From contig CANJCB010000027.1 in NCBI GenBank assembly GCA_947473305.1, positions 1-55,223 of the forward strand: a stretch of 55,223 bases of DNA, written 5' to 3'. The DNA is from Rhodospirillales bacterium. GTDB taxonomy: Bacteria; Pseudomonadota; Alphaproteobacteria; ATCC43930; CGMCC-115725. The position numbers were made by a program, and so were the translations under genes. The notes beneath the pieces are model-generated. The model did no database searches. It saw nothing but the letters and a program-made list of their open reading frames with translations, and was not told the origin of the DNA. How positions within the stretch are numbered: the first letter of the stretch is position 1; every line of letters begins with the position of its first letter. Below are positions 1 to 8,371 of this stretch, one piece after another.

Positions 1-2
1 CG

Positions 3-90
3 TTCTGGGACTATCTCGGCGCCAGACTCGCCGTCGCAGGAAGTCTCGCCATCCCGCGCCTACCCGAACTCGTCGGCAACCAAGCCTGAC
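3..90 (+). CDS. C-terminal end of a probable transposase (partial)
   Basis: An open frame enters from the left edge and ends at the TGA at 88-90. The visible tail of 28 residues starts FWDYLGARLAVAG and ends PELVGNQA. It resembles, from memory, the C-terminus of DDE-type transposases found in Alphaproteobacteria, where an FWDYLG-like block precedes a proline-rich end. Only the tail is visible, so the family cannot be assigned, and a non-transposase protein is possible. It lies 67 bases from a tRNA-Leu gene, a common neighbourhood for mobile DNA. Confidence 0.4.
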
Positions 91-157
91 AAGCAGACAG
101 GCCCAGGGTTTTGCCCCTGTTACACCCGAACCACCTAATCGATTGATTTTATTGCCT

Positions 158-243
158 TGGTGCCCCCGGGGAGACTCGAACTCCCACACCGTTGCCGATA
201 ACAGATTTTGAGTCTGCCGCGTCTACCATTCCGCCACAGGGGC
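158..243 (-). tRNA. tRNA-Leu (anticodon CAA)
   Basis: Read on the minus strand this folds as a class II tRNA of 86 bases including an encoded CCA. The acceptor strands GCCCCTG and CGGGGGC pair (one G-T), followed by discriminator A. The anticodon stem GCAGA/TCTGT closes the loop CTCAAAA, giving anticodon CAA, which reads UUG leucine codons. A long variable arm follows, and the T arm carries GTTCGAGTC. Length and variable arm are as expected for tRNA-Leu. Confidence 0.96.
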
Positions 244-363
244 GGCCCCAAGCGGCGCCACTATAGCGAGCGGCCACGAAGGGTCAATCCCAAGGGCCGG
301 GCTTGCATCCAAGGCCGGCGCCGGATAGACCGATGCACCTTATTCCTTCGCCGATGGTTCCTC

Positions 364-942
364 ATGCTGCGACGCCTTTACGACTGGGTCATGAAGCTCG
401 CAGAGGGCCCTAACGCCCTGCCGGCCCTGGCGATCATTTCCTTCGTCGAAAGTTCCTTCTTCCCCATTCCGCCGGATGTCCTGCTGGTTCCGATGGTGCT
501 GGCCGCGCCGCGCAGAGCTTTCCTCTTTGCCGCGGTTTGCACCGCGTCCTCCGTCATAGGCGGGTATGTCGGCTATGCCATCGGCTATTACGCTTTCGAG
601 GCGGTCGGCCGGCCGGTGCTGGAATTCTATCACGCGATGCCCCGCTATGAGTCGCTCCGGGCGGATTTCGACGCCTATGGGGCCTGGATCATCATCGCCA
701 AGGGCGTGACCCCGATCCCCTATAAGCTGGTAACCATCGCGAGCGGCGCCTTCCACTTCGATCTTGCGACCTTCACCGTCGCTTCGCTGATTTCCCGCAG
801 CCTGCGCTTTTTCCTGCTGGCGGTGCTGCTGTGGTGGTTCGGCCAACCGATCCGCGCTTTCATCGAAAAGCGGCTGACTTTGGTCACCTCCGTGTTTCTC
901 GTCGGATTGGTGGGCGGCTTCTTCATCCTGCGCTACATTTGA
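364..942 (+). CDS. YqaA/DedA-family membrane protein
   Basis: A 192-residue inner-membrane protein of the DedA/SNARE-associated (VTT) superfamily, YqaA-like branch. Hydrophobic segments lie near residues 15-45, 50-80, 105-150 and 165-190. Seen in the sequence: an ESSFFPIPPDVLL block near residues 26-38 with the E-F-P-P pattern of these proteins, and the paired ITPIPYK-type motif (GVTPIPYKLV) in the second half. The family is linked to membrane homeostasis and lipid or small-molecule transport; the substrate cannot be told here. The frame is open further upstream, but those starts would run into the tRNA gene, so ATG 364 is chosen. dsbB starts 4 bases downstream. Confidence 0.85.
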   Translation: MLRRLYDWVMKLAEGPNALPALAIISFVESSFFPIPPDVLLVPMVLAAPRRAFLFAAVCTASSVIGGYVGYAIGYYAFEAVGRPVLEFYHAMPRYESLRADFDAYGAWIIIAKGVTPIPYKLVTIASGAFHFDLATFTVASLISRSLRFFLLAVLLWWFGQPIRAFIEKRLTLVTSVFLVGLVGGFFILRYI

Positions 943-946
943 AAAA

Positions 947-1438
947 ATGCTCAGCGACCGCGCCGCCCCCCTTCTCGTCCTCATCGCCAGCGTCGCGGTG
1001 GTTGGCGGAGCGCTGCTTTTTCAATATGTCGGCGGCTTAGCGCCCTGCGAGCTTTGCCTGGCGGAACGCTGGCCCTGGTATCTTTCCATCGGCTTCGCTT
1101 TCCTGGCCGTAACCGGCAACGAAAGGGCGGCCATACCAGGGGTGATGGCGGTCTGCGGTCTGCTGCTGCTCGCCAATACGGCCCTCGCCTTTTATCACGT
1201 GGGTGTCGAATTCCATTGGTTCGCCGGCCCGACCGCCTGCACGGGGACCGACGCGGCGCCCGATTCCCTGGAGGCCTTCAGAGCCCGCCTCCTCGGAAGA
1301 CAGCAGGTGCGCTGCGACGAGGTGCAATGGGCGCTTTTCGGCGTTTCGCTGGCCGGATGGAACATGCTCGCTTCGGCGGCGGTCGCGATCTTCTGCGGGC
1401 TCAAGCTGAAGCGCGCCGTCCGGGAAGGTATTGCGTGA
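947..1438 (+). CDS. dsbB: Disulfide bond formation protein DsbB
   Basis: A 163-residue four-helix inner-membrane protein that reoxidises periplasmic DsbA and passes electrons to quinone. The first redox pair is CELC (C34, C37) in the first periplasmic loop. The second pair is C98 and C123 in the second loop, as in the family. Hydrophobic helices surround both loops. Length is normal. It follows the DedA-like gene by 4 bases and overlaps the start of the Coq7-like gene, so the three are probably co-transcribed. The minimal loops are typical of the DsbB forms of Alphaproteobacteria. Confidence 0.9.
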   Translation: MLSDRAAPLLVLIASVAVVGGALLFQYVGGLAPCELCLAERWPWYLSIGFAFLAVTGNERAAIPGVMAVCGLLLLANTALAFYHVGVEFHWFAGPTACTGTDAAPDSLEAFRARLLGRQQVRCDEVQWALFGVSLAGWNMLASAAVAIFCGLKLKRAVREGIA

Positions 1439-1980
1439 CCGGGATGAACCGCCTGCCGGGCGATCCCTCGGCGAAGGAACAGGTCAACCGCATGATCCGC
1501 GTCGATCATGCGGGCGAATATGGCGCCGCCCGGATTTACGCGGGCCAATTACGCGTCTTGGGCCGCCACCCCGCCTCCGCCGTCATCCGCCGCATGGCGG
1601 AACAGGAGAAGCGCCACCTCGCCGTTTTCGAAAAACTGGTGGCGGAACGCCGGGTGCGCCCGACCGTCCTCTCCCCGCTTTGGCACGCGGCGGGCTTCGC
1701 CCTTGGCGCGGCCAGCGCGCTCCTGGGCGGGCGGGCGGCCATGGCCTGCACCGTCGCGGTGGAAGAGGTCATCGACGAGCATTACCGGGCCCAGGCCGAG
1801 GCGCTCGGCGATGCGGAACCGGAGCTTAAGGCCACCATCGAAGAGTTTCGCAGCGACGAGTTGGAACATCGCGATACCGGTCTCGCCCATGGCGCGGAAC
1901 TGGCGCCCGGCTATGAAGTCCTGAGCCGGGTGGTCAAGGCCGGGTCGAGGCTCGCGATCTGGCTGTCGACACGGATCTGA
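1435..1980 (+). CDS. coq7: Coq7-type demethoxyubiquinone hydroxylase
   Basis: A 181-residue ferritin-like di-iron monooxygenase of ubiquinone synthesis (C6 hydroxylation of demethoxyubiquinone). Carboxylate and histidine ligands are visible in the two halves: DHAGEYG near 25-31, EQEKRHL at 56-62, EEVIDEHY at 110-117 and DELEHRD at 141-147. GTG 1435 is preferred because GGAAGG ends 6 bases before it and the codon overlaps the dsbB stop; ATG 1444 is the alternative and costs three residues. A short hydrophobic stretch (near 84-105) fits monotopic membrane association. Confidence 0.88.
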   Translation: MTGMNRLPGDPSAKEQVNRMIRVDHAGEYGAARIYAGQLRVLGRHPASAVIRRMAEQEKRHLAVFEKLVAERRVRPTVLSPLWHAAGFALGAASALLGGRAAMACTVAVEEVIDEHYRAQAEALGDAEPELKATIEEFRSDELEHRDTGLAHGAELAPGYEVLSRVVKAGSRLAIWLSTRI

Positions 1981-1984
1981 CCGG

Positions 1985-3649
1985 ATGAGCGGCGGCGCGA
2001 TTCTCCCGGATCTGCTGTCGCTGGCTGAAGCGGCGCTCGGTCCCGCCCAATCGGTGCTGGCCGCGGCGCGGAAGCACCTCCAGGAAGCGGTGGCGCCGGG
2101 GGGCAAGGTCGATCCCGCGCTTTTCGAGAAACGGCAGTTCGCGGCTCACGGCTTTGCCTGGATGGCGACCTATGTGGAAGCCCTGCGCCAGATGCTGGCC
2201 TGGGCGCGGCGGCTGGAAGCCCCCCTCCGGGAGATGGATGCGCTTCTGCTGCAGATCGCTTTCGGGGAATACCTGGCGCAGTTGAAGGGCGGGATCGCGC
2301 TCTCCCAGGTCGAGATCCTGCGGCCGGAGCATTTCGGGCTCGACGAGGCGGCTCTCTCGCCCCTGGCGCAGCCAGCGGTTCGATTGCTGATCGAGCGCGG
2401 CGCCGGGGAGACCGCCCGCATGGCACTGGCTTCGCTGATTCGGGATGCGGGATCCACAGGGGATTTCGGGTCTTTGGGTCTCGACGATCCGGCCCTCGAC
2501 ATGGTGCGGGACCAGTTCCGCCGTTTCGGCGCGGAACGGGTCGAGCCCTTCGCGCATCAATGGCACCTGCGCGACGAACTCATTCCCATAGAAGTCGTGG
2601 AGGAAATGGCAGGGCTCGGCGTCTTCGGCCTGACCGTGCCCGAGGAATTCGGCGGCCTGGGGCTCGGCAAGCTCGCCATGGTCATCGTCTCGGAGGAGCT
2701 TTCTCGCGCCTATATCGGGGTCGGCTCCCTGGGCACCCGCTCGGAGATCGCGGCGGAACTGATCCGCCAGGGCGGGACCGAGGCGCAGAAGGCGCATTAC
2801 CTCCCCAGGATCGCCTCGGGCGAGATCCTGCCGACCGCCGTCTTCACCGAACCCAATGTCGGATCGGATCTCGGCAGCCTTCGCACCCGCGCGGTGCGGG
2901 ACGGCGACCGCTACCGGATCACGGGCGCAAAGACCTGGATCACCCATGCGGCGCGCTCGGACCTGATGACCTTGCTCGCGCGGACGGACAGCGGCACCAG
3001 CGATTATCGCGGGCTCAGCATGTTCCTGGCTGAAAAGCCCCGCGGGACGGAAACAGCGCCGTTCCCGGCGCCCGGCATGTCCGGCAGCGAGATCAAGGTG
3101 CTGGGCTATCGCGGGATGAAGGAATACGAGCTGGGTTTCGACGGTTTCGAGGTGCCGTCGGAGGCTCTCCTGGGCGGTGTGGAGGGACAGGGCTTCAAGC
3201 AGCTCATGACCACCTTCGAGAGCGCCCGCATCCAGACCGCCGCCAGAGCGACGGGCGTCGCGCAGAACGCTCTGGAATTGGGGCTTTCCTATGCGCTCGG
3301 CCGCACGCAATTCGGCAAGCCCCTCTTTGAATTCCCCAGAGTTGCCGGGAAACTCGCCTGGATGACGGTGGAAACCATGGTCTCGCGGCAACTGACTTAT
3401 TTCGCCGCGAGGGAGAAAGACGGCGACCGTCGCTGCGACATCGAAGCCGGCATGGCGAAGCTGCTGGCGGCCCGCACCGCCTGGGCCAACGCGGACAACG
3501 CCTTGCAGATCCACGGCGGCAACGGCTATGCGCTCGAATATCCGATCAGCCGTGTCCTCTGCGACGCCCGCATCCTCAACATTTTCGAGGGCGCGGCGGA
3601 AATCCAGGCTCAGGTGATCGCACGGGGCCTGCTGGCGGGACGGAACTGA
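1985..3649 (+). CDS. Acyl-CoA dehydrogenase family protein
   Basis: A 554-residue FAD-dependent dehydrogenase. The N-terminal ~150 residues are an extra helical region not found in the ~380-residue short-chain enzymes. The acyl-CoA dehydrogenase core runs from about residue 170 to the end. Seen: FTEPNVGSDLGSL and TGAKTWITHA of the middle domain, RIQTAARATGVAQ and RTQFGKPL of the C-terminal FAD domain, and the end IHGGNGYALEYPISRVLCDARILNIFEGAAEIQ, here given only as IHGGNGY...FEGAAEIQ. Electrons would pass to ETF, whose genes start at 4556. It follows coq7 by 4 bases. Substrate is unknown; large N-extended members include AidB-like and long-chain types. Confidence 0.85.
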   Translation: MSGGAILPDLLSLAEAALGPAQSVLAAARKHLQEAVAPGGKVDPALFEKRQFAAHGFAWMATYVEALRQMLAWARRLEAPLREMDALLLQIAFGEYLAQLKGGIALSQVEILRPEHFGLDEAALSPLAQPAVRLLIERGAGETARMALASLIRDAGSTGDFGSLGLDDPALDMVRDQFRRFGAERVEPFAHQWHLRDELIPIEVVEEMAGLGVFGLTVPEEFGGLGLGKLAMVIVSEELSRAYIGVGSLGTRSEIAAELIRQGGTEAQKAHYLPRIASGEILPTAVFTEPNVGSDLGSLRTRAVRDGDRYRITGAKTWITHAARSDLMTLLARTDSGTSDYRGLSMFLAEKPRGTETAPFPAPGMSGSEIKVLGYRGMKEYELGFDGFEVPSEALLGGVEGQGFKQLMTTFESARIQTAARATGVAQNALELGLSYALGRTQFGKPLFEFPRVAGKLAWMTVETMVSRQLTYFAAREKDGDRRCDIEAGMAKLLAARTAWANADNALQIHGGNGYALEYPISRVLCDARILNIFEGAAEIQAQVIARGLLAGRN

Positions 3650-3667
3650 AGGGATTATATAGAGGTC

Positions 3668-3859
3668 ATGGAATATCTTTTCCCGATCCTCATCGTAATC
3701 GCCATGTTCGCGACGCTCGGCGTGCTGGGCTTCGGCCTCATCACCATGGTCAGGGGCGGCAGCCCCGGTCGCGCCAATAAGATCATGCAGTCGCGCGTGC
3801 TGCTCCAAGGCGTGGCGCTGATCCTCTTCGCCGTCTTCATGCTGCTGTTCCGGCGCTAG
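3668..3859 (+). CDS. HIG1-domain twin transmembrane protein
   Basis: A 63-residue protein with two hydrophobic helices (about residues 4-27 and 42-60) joined by a short positive loop containing the RGG and NKIM-QSRVLLQG pattern. This matches the small HIG1/'twin transmembrane protein' family of Alphaproteobacteria. The family is related to the eukaryotic Hig1/Rcf proteins that associate with cytochrome oxidase supercomplexes; a role for this one is inferred only. It sits 4 bases before the cobalamin adenosyltransferase gene, in the same direction. Confidence 0.85.
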   Translation: MEYLFPILIVIAMFATLGVLGFGLITMVRGGSPGRANKIMQSRVLLQGVALILFAVFMLLFRR

Positions 3860-3862
3860 CCC

Positions 3863-4426
3863 ATGGTCAAGCTCGATCGGATCTACACGCGCGGCGGCGA
3901 CAAGGGCCAGACCTCTCTCGGCGACGGCACAAGGGTTCCGAAGCACGCCCTTCGGGTCGAGGCCTATGGGACCGTGGACGAGGCCAATTCGGTCCTCGGC
4001 ATCGCCCGGCTTCAGGCGAAGGGTGACGTCGACCAGATGCTCGCCCGCATCCAGAACGACCTCTTCGATCTGGGCGCCGATCTTTGCACTCCGATCTCCG
4101 GGCGCAAGGACGAAGGGGCACTCCGGATCGTCCCCGCGCAGGTCAAGCGGCTCGAAGACGAAATCGACGCGGTTAACGCTATGTTGCAACCGCTAACCTC
4201 TTTCATCCTGCCTGGCGGCACCCAGATTGCCGCCTATCTTCATCTGGGACGAACGGTCACAAGGCGCGCCGAAAGGCTGCTTTCCGCGCTCGGGGAACAG
4301 GAAGAGATAAACCCGGAATCTCTTAAATATCTCAATCGTCTATCCGATTTCCTATTCGTCCTGGGAAGGCACGTCAACGACAATGGCGCGACCGATGTCC
4401 TCTGGGTTCCGGGGGCGAATCGCTAG
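3863..4426 (+). CDS. Cob(I)alamin adenosyltransferase, PduO type
   Basis: A 187-residue ATP:cob(I)alamin adenosyltransferase, which makes adenosylcobalamin from reduced cobalamin and ATP. The N-terminal ATP-binding motif TRGGDKGQTSL is at residues 9-19, followed by YGTVDEANS near 36-44. The C-terminal half has the TRRAERLL and LNRLSDFLFVLGR blocks that form the active site of trimeric PduO enzymes. Length is normal. The coenzyme produced is the cofactor needed by NrdJ (29552-31888). No cobalamin riboswitch is visible upstream. Confidence 0.93.
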   Translation: MVKLDRIYTRGGDKGQTSLGDGTRVPKHALRVEAYGTVDEANSVLGIARLQAKGDVDQMLARIQNDLFDLGADLCTPISGRKDEGALRIVPAQVKRLEDEIDAVNAMLQPLTSFILPGGTQIAAYLHLGRTVTRRAERLLSALGEQEEINPESLKYLNRLSDFLFVLGRHVNDNGATDVLWVPGANR

Positions 4427-4467
4427 CGATTTAGACGTTTCCATGACACGAAGTTCTTGCCTTCCCG

Positions 4468-4483
4468 TTGTGCACGTGCACAA
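4468..4483. promoter_or_regulatory. Perfect 16-bp palindrome upstream of etfB
   Basis: The bases TTGTGCACGTGCACAA form a perfect inverted repeat with no spacer, 72 bases before the etfB start and 41 bases after the adenosyltransferase stop. Size and symmetry fit an operator for a dimeric regulator such as a TetR- or LacI-type protein. No regulator gene lies next to it, so the protein is unknown. A 16-bp perfect palindrome is unlikely by chance in a 129-base gap. Confidence 0.5.
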
Positions 4484-4555
4484 TTCCGCGGCATTTGATT
4501 GATCCCCCTTTCCGCCGGGCCATGGAGCCTGCGGTGGTACAAAGGTTTCTCCTGA

Positions 4556-5305
4556 ATGAAAGTCCTGGTCGCCGTAAAAAGGGTCATCGACTACAACGTG
4601 AAGATCCGCGTGAAAGCGGATCGGACCGGCGTCGAGACCGCCAATGTGAAGATGTCCATGAACCCCTTTGACGAGATCGGGGTCGAAGAGGCCCTGCGTC
4701 TCAGGGAAGCCGGCAAGGCGACCGAGGTCATCGCGGTCTCGCTGGGCGCCCAGCAATGCCAGGAGACGATCCGCACCGCGCTCGCCATGGGCGCCGACCG
4801 CGGCATCCTGGTGCAGACCGACGTGGAACTGCAGCCGCTGGCGGTCGCGAAGCTCCTGAAAGCCGTAATCGACAAGGAACAGCCGGGTCTCGTGATCCTT
4901 GGCAAGCAGGCCATCGACGACGACAGCAACCAGACCGGCCAGATGCTGGCGGCGCTCCTGGGCTGGTCCCAGGGCACCTTTGCGTCGAAGCTCGCGATCA
5001 CGGACGACGGCCTCGAAGTGACCCGTGAAGTCGACGGCGGGCTCGAGACGGTCAAGCTGAAGACGCCGGCGGTCATCACCACCGACCTGCGCCTCAACGA
5101 GCCGCGCTATGCCTCGCTGCCGAATATCATGAAGGCGAAGAAGAAGCCGATCGACGTGATCGCGCCTGACGCGCTGGGAGTGGACCCCGCCCCCCGCCTC
5201 AAAGTCCTTAAGGTCGAAGAGCCTGCGAAGCGCCAAGGCGGCAAGAAAGTCGCCTCCGTGCAGGAACTCGTGGACAAACTCCAGAATGAAGCACGGGTGA
5301 TCTGA
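4556..5305 (+). CDS. etfB: Electron transfer flavoprotein beta subunit
   Basis: A 249-residue AMP-binding beta subunit of ETF, which takes electrons from acyl-CoA dehydrogenases and delivers them to ETF-quinone oxidoreductase. Seen: start [35 protein letters not shown] near 38-52, the adenine-binding region [12 protein letters not shown], and [18 protein letters not shown] near 119-136. The segment [15 protein letters not shown] near 185-199 is the ETF-beta signature. Its TGA overlaps the etfA ATG (TGATG). A perfect palindrome upstream may regulate it. Confidence 0.97.
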   Translation: MKVLVAVKRVIDYNVKIRVKADRTGVETANVKMSMNPFDEIGVEEALRLREAGKATEVIAVSLGAQQCQETIRTALAMGADRGILVQTDVELQPLAVAKLLKAVIDKEQPGLVILGKQAIDDDSNQTGQMLAALLGWSQGTFASKLAITDDGLEVTREVDGGLETVKLKTPAVITTDLRLNEPRYASLPNIMKAKKKPIDVIAPDALGVDPAPRLKVLKVEEPAKRQGGKKVASVQELVDKLQNEARVI

Positions 5306-6246
5306 TGTCGGTTCTCGTTGTCGCCGATCATGACAATGCGGCGCTGAAATCCGCGACCCTCAACACGGTCACTGCGGCCGTCGCCATCGGTGGGGACGTC
5401 CATGTGCTGGTCGCGGGTCATAACGCCGCCGCCGCCACCCAGGCCGCCGCGAAGGTCGCCGGTGTCGCCAAGGTTCTCCATGTGGACGACGAGGCCTATG
5501 GCCATGGGCTGGCGGAGAACGTCGCCGCCCTCGTCGTGAAGCTGGCCGAGGGCTACAGCCATGTGCTTGCTCCCGCCACGAGCTTCGGCAAGAACTTCCT
5601 GCCCCGCGTCGCCGCCCTTCTCGACGTGGCGCAGATTTCCGAGATTTCGGCGGTGGTGTCGGCAGACACCTTCGTCCGCCCGATCTATGCCGGCAATGCG
5701 CTCGCGACCGTGCAATCGGCCGACCGAATCAAGGTGATTTCGGTGCGCGCCACGGGCTTTGCCGCCGCCGTGGCCGAAGGTGGCAGCGCAGCCGTGGAGA
5801 CGGTGGGCGGTCCCGGCTCCGCCGGGCTTTCCAGTTTCCTGCGCGCCGAGCTTTCCAAAAACGAACGGCCCGAGCTCACCAGCGCGCGGATCGTCATCTC
5901 CGGCGGTCGCGGCATGCAGTCGGGCGACAACTTCCATCTCCTGGAAGCGGTCGCGGACAAGCTGGGCGCCGCTGTCGGTGCGTCGCGCGCGGCGGTCGAC
6001 GCGGGCTTCGTGCCCAACGACTACCAGGTCGGCCAGACCGGCAAAATCGTGGCGCCCGAGCTCTATATCGCGGTCGGCATCTCCGGCGCGATCCAGCACT
6101 TGGCCGGCATGAAGGATTCCAAGGTGATCGTCGCCATCAACAAGGACGAGGAAGCCCCGATCTTCCAGATCGCGGATTACGGGCTCGTCGGCGACCTCTT
6201 CAAGCTCATTCCGGAGCTCGACGCCGAACTCGCCAAGCGAAAATAG
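5305..6246 (+). CDS. etfA: Electron transfer flavoprotein alpha subunit
   Basis: A 313-residue FAD-binding subunit of ETF. The N-terminal domain starts [15 protein letters not shown]. The C-terminal FAD-binding region is clear: [16 protein letters not shown] near 197-212, [35 protein letters not shown] (near 240-259), and the end [20 protein letters not shown]. Translation is probably coupled to etfB through the shared A of TGATG. It is followed after 20 bases by the hydroxyacyl-CoA dehydrogenase gene, a common arrangement in Alphaproteobacteria. Confidence 0.97.
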   Translation: MSVLVVADHDNAALKSATLNTVTAAVAIGGDVHVLVAGHNAAAATQAAAKVAGVAKVLHVDDEAYGHGLAENVAALVVKLAEGYSHVLAPATSFGKNFLPRVAALLDVAQISEISAVVSADTFVRPIYAGNALATVQSADRIKVISVRATGFAAAVAEGGSAAVETVGGPGSAGLSSFLRAELSKNERPELTSARIVISGGRGMQSGDNFHLLEAVADKLGAAVGASRAAVDAGFVPNDYQVGQTGKIVAPELYIAVGISGAIQHLAGMKDSKVIVAINKDEEAPIFQIADYGLVGDLFKLIPELDAELAKRK

Positions 6247-6266
6247 GCTCAGGGAGAGCAGCAGCC

Positions 6267-7139
6267 ATGATCAAGAGCATAGGCGTCATCGGCGCCGGCC
6301 AGATGGGCAGCGGCATCGCCCATGTCTCAGCCCTCGCGGGCTACGACGTGGACCTGGTGGATGTGGACGCAGAGGCGCTGAAGCGCGCGGTCGACACGAT
6401 CGACCGCAACCTCACCCGGCAGGTCATGCGCGGCAAGGTGAGCGAGGCGGACCGTGGCGCCGCGCTTGGCCGCATCCATACCGGCACGACCTACGAGCCT
6501 TTCCGCACGAGCGACATGGTGATCGAGGCCGCGACCGAGAAGGAAGAGGTCAAGCGGAGCATCTTCAAGACGCTGACGCCCTTCCTGAAGCCCGGCGCGC
6601 TGGTGGCCTCGAACACCTCCTCCATCTCGATCACGCGCCTGGCCGCCGCGACCGACCGGCCGGCGCAATTCATCGGCATGCACTTCATGAACCCGGTGCC
6701 GATGATGTCCCTGGTGGAGCTGATCCGGGGCATCGCCACCGACGAGGCGACATTCACCTCCGTGCGGGAACTCGCCGAAAAGCTCGGAAAGACCCCGGTC
6801 GCTTCGGAGGATTTCCCGGCCTTCATCGTCAATCGCATCCTGCTGCCGATGATCAACGAGGCGGTTTATACCCTCTACGAAGGCGTCGGCACCGTGGAGG
6901 CCATCGACGTGGCCATGCGCCTGGGCGCCAATCATCCCATGGGGCCGCTGGAACTGGCGGATTTCATCGGGCTCGATACCTGCCTTTCGGTGATGCAGGT
7001 GCTCTACGAAGGGCTGGCCGATTCGAAATATCGTCCCTGTCCGCTTCTGGTGAAATATGTCGAAGCCGGCTGGCTCGGCCGTAAAGCGGGACGCGGTTTC
7101 TACGATTACCGCGGCGACAAGCCTGTCCCTACGCGTTGA
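6267..7139 (+). CDS. 3-hydroxybutyryl-CoA dehydrogenase
   Basis: A 290-residue NAD(P)-dependent dehydrogenase that interconverts 3-hydroxyacyl-CoA and 3-oxoacyl-CoA, most likely the C4 substrate. The Rossmann motif GAGQMGSG is at residues 9-16. The active-site region GMHFMNPVPMM is near 138-148, followed by FPAFIVNRILLPMINEA near 187-203. The C-terminal substrate domain has MGPLELADFIGLDTCL. Length matches single-function PaaH/HbdA enzymes rather than fused FadB. The start has GGGAGAGCAG upstream. It probably belongs to the etfBA operon. Confidence 0.93.
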   Translation: MIKSIGVIGAGQMGSGIAHVSALAGYDVDLVDVDAEALKRAVDTIDRNLTRQVMRGKVSEADRGAALGRIHTGTTYEPFRTSDMVIEAATEKEEVKRSIFKTLTPFLKPGALVASNTSSISITRLAAATDRPAQFIGMHFMNPVPMMSLVELIRGIATDEATFTSVRELAEKLGKTPVASEDFPAFIVNRILLPMINEAVYTLYEGVGTVEAIDVAMRLGANHPMGPLELADFIGLDTCLSVMQVLYEGLADSKYRPCPLLVKYVEAGWLGRKAGRGFYDYRGDKPVPTR

Positions 7140-7251
7140 ACCGCGCCCGACCCGCTAAATCTGGTATCGCGACACAAGATCGCTGGAAAACCGTCACAAA
7201 CCTATGGCAGGATCGCTCCCACGTTAGGCTCTAGCCTTTCCGAGGTGCTGG

Positions 7252-7815
7252 TTGTCGGTAGCCGATAACAATTGTCCGGCCCTAGTCTTGAATGCGGACT
7301 TTCGTCCGCTGAGCTACTTTCCTTTATCCTTGTGGTCCTGGCAGGAAGCCGTGAAGGCGGTCTTTCTCGAAAGGGTCAACATCGTCTCGCATTACGACGA
7401 AGTGGTCCGCAGCCCCAATTTCGAGATGCGGCTGCCGAGCGTCATCGCGCTCAAGGAATATATCGCCACATCCAGGCGTCCGGCCTTCACCCGGTTCAAC
7501 GTCTTCCTGCGCGACCGTTTCACCTGCCAATATTGCGGCGAGCCCTTTGCGTCGCACGACCTGACCTTCGACCATGTAACCCCAAGGTCCAAGGGCGGGC
7601 GGACGACCTGGGAGAATGTGGTCACCGCCTGTGGCGCGTGTAACCTTCTAAAGGGCAACCGGCTGCCCCACGAAACCGGCATATTTCCGAGACAAAGGCC
7701 CTGCCAGCCGACGACACGGGTGCTGCAGGAGAACGGCCGCGCTTTCCCGCCCAACCACCTCCACCGGAGTTGGCGGGATTTCCTCTATTGGGACACCGTC
7801 CTGGATCCGATCTGA
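7252..7815 (+). CDS. HNH endonuclease family protein
   Basis: A 187-residue protein beginning at TTG 7252 (no in-frame ATG fits the conserved N-terminus, which reads ALVLNADFRPLSYFPLSLW). The HNH fold includes CQYCGEPF near 99-106, the core LTFDHVTPRSKGG near 112-124 with the conserved H, then WENVVTACGACNLLKG near 127-142 with the second Cys pair and Asn. The family is widespread in Alphaproteobacteria as a chromosomal gene with no established role; nuclease activity is inferred from the motif. Nothing nearby suggests a phage or restriction system. Confidence 0.88.
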   Translation: MSVADNNCPALVLNADFRPLSYFPLSLWSWQEAVKAVFLERVNIVSHYDEVVRSPNFEMRLPSVIALKEYIATSRRPAFTRFNVFLRDRFTCQYCGEPFASHDLTFDHVTPRSKGGRTTWENVVTACGACNLLKGNRLPHETGIFPRQRPCQPTTRVLQENGRAFPPNHLHRSWRDFLYWDTVLDPI

Positions 7816-7823
7816 TCTGCCTG

Positions 7824-7844
7824 CCGAGCCGATCGATGGCTCGG
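7824..7844 (+). terminator. Hairpin after the HNH gene
   Basis: CCGAGCC and GGCTCGG form a perfect 7-bp stem around the loop GATCGAT, starting 9 bases after the HNH stop codon. There is no run of T after it, so intrinsic termination is uncertain. Confidence 0.4.
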
Positions 7845-8083
7845 TTGGGATCGATCTCCCGTTTCGGCCCGGGAAACTTCCGGCTTATTCCCTATTTTTC
7901 CCGCAATGACGCGCATCACACTTCCAGGCCGATTCATCCAAGTGATTCGGATTTTTACAAAAGATTATGAAAAATTTTTTATTGATTGAATCGATATCCC
8001 ATGTAATTAATAGCTAAGGTTAACGAATCGTAACGCTTTCCAGTGGTCTTCCAGGCCATCGGCGGCGGCCACAGGGGCAGCAC

Positions 8084-8263
8084 ATGGCCATCACTCCCAT
8101 CGTCCAATACGCGACCGTCACCGATACGGTGGAAGCCGCCAATTATGTGGTCTCAGGCCAGATCGCCTTCACTTCGGCCGGCAAGAAGGATGTGGTCACG
8201 GTCACGCCCGCATCTTCGAGCTACCTGGGCAACTTCACGTCCAATGTGGTCAATGACAGCTAG
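8084..8263 (+). pseudogene. N-terminal fragment of the VCBS-repeat protein, cut by TAG
   Basis: ATG 8084 opens a frame of 59 residues (MAITPIVQYATVTDTVEAA...) that stops at TAG 8261-8263. Downstream of the stop the same frame continues without another stop to 11359, and the sequence on both sides together reads as one VCBS unit (VVNDS, stop, AGVKDFNWSFKLND). So this is the 5' end of the large gene below, split by one nonsense codon. The stop falls at a variable position of the repeat. It may be a real mutation, a sequencing error, or a site of read-through. No signal peptide is seen, which fits type I secretion. Confidence 0.7.
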
Positions 8264-8371
8264 GCGGGCGTCAAGGATTTCAACTGGTCCTTCAAGCTGA
8301 ACGACGCGCAGATCGCGGCACTCGCTTCCGGCCAGAGCGTCATCCAAACCTATAACGTCCTGATCAACGGC

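Noticed and set aside
1934-4189. 751-residue open frame on the minus strand
   Set aside because: It lies opposite four clear plus-strand genes and reads as low-complexity Arg/Gly/His sequence typical of an antisense shadow in GC-rich DNA.
7252-7815. HNH gene as part of a restriction or phage-defence system
   Set aside because: Neighbours are housekeeping genes, and this HNH family is a common solitary gene in Alphaproteobacteria.
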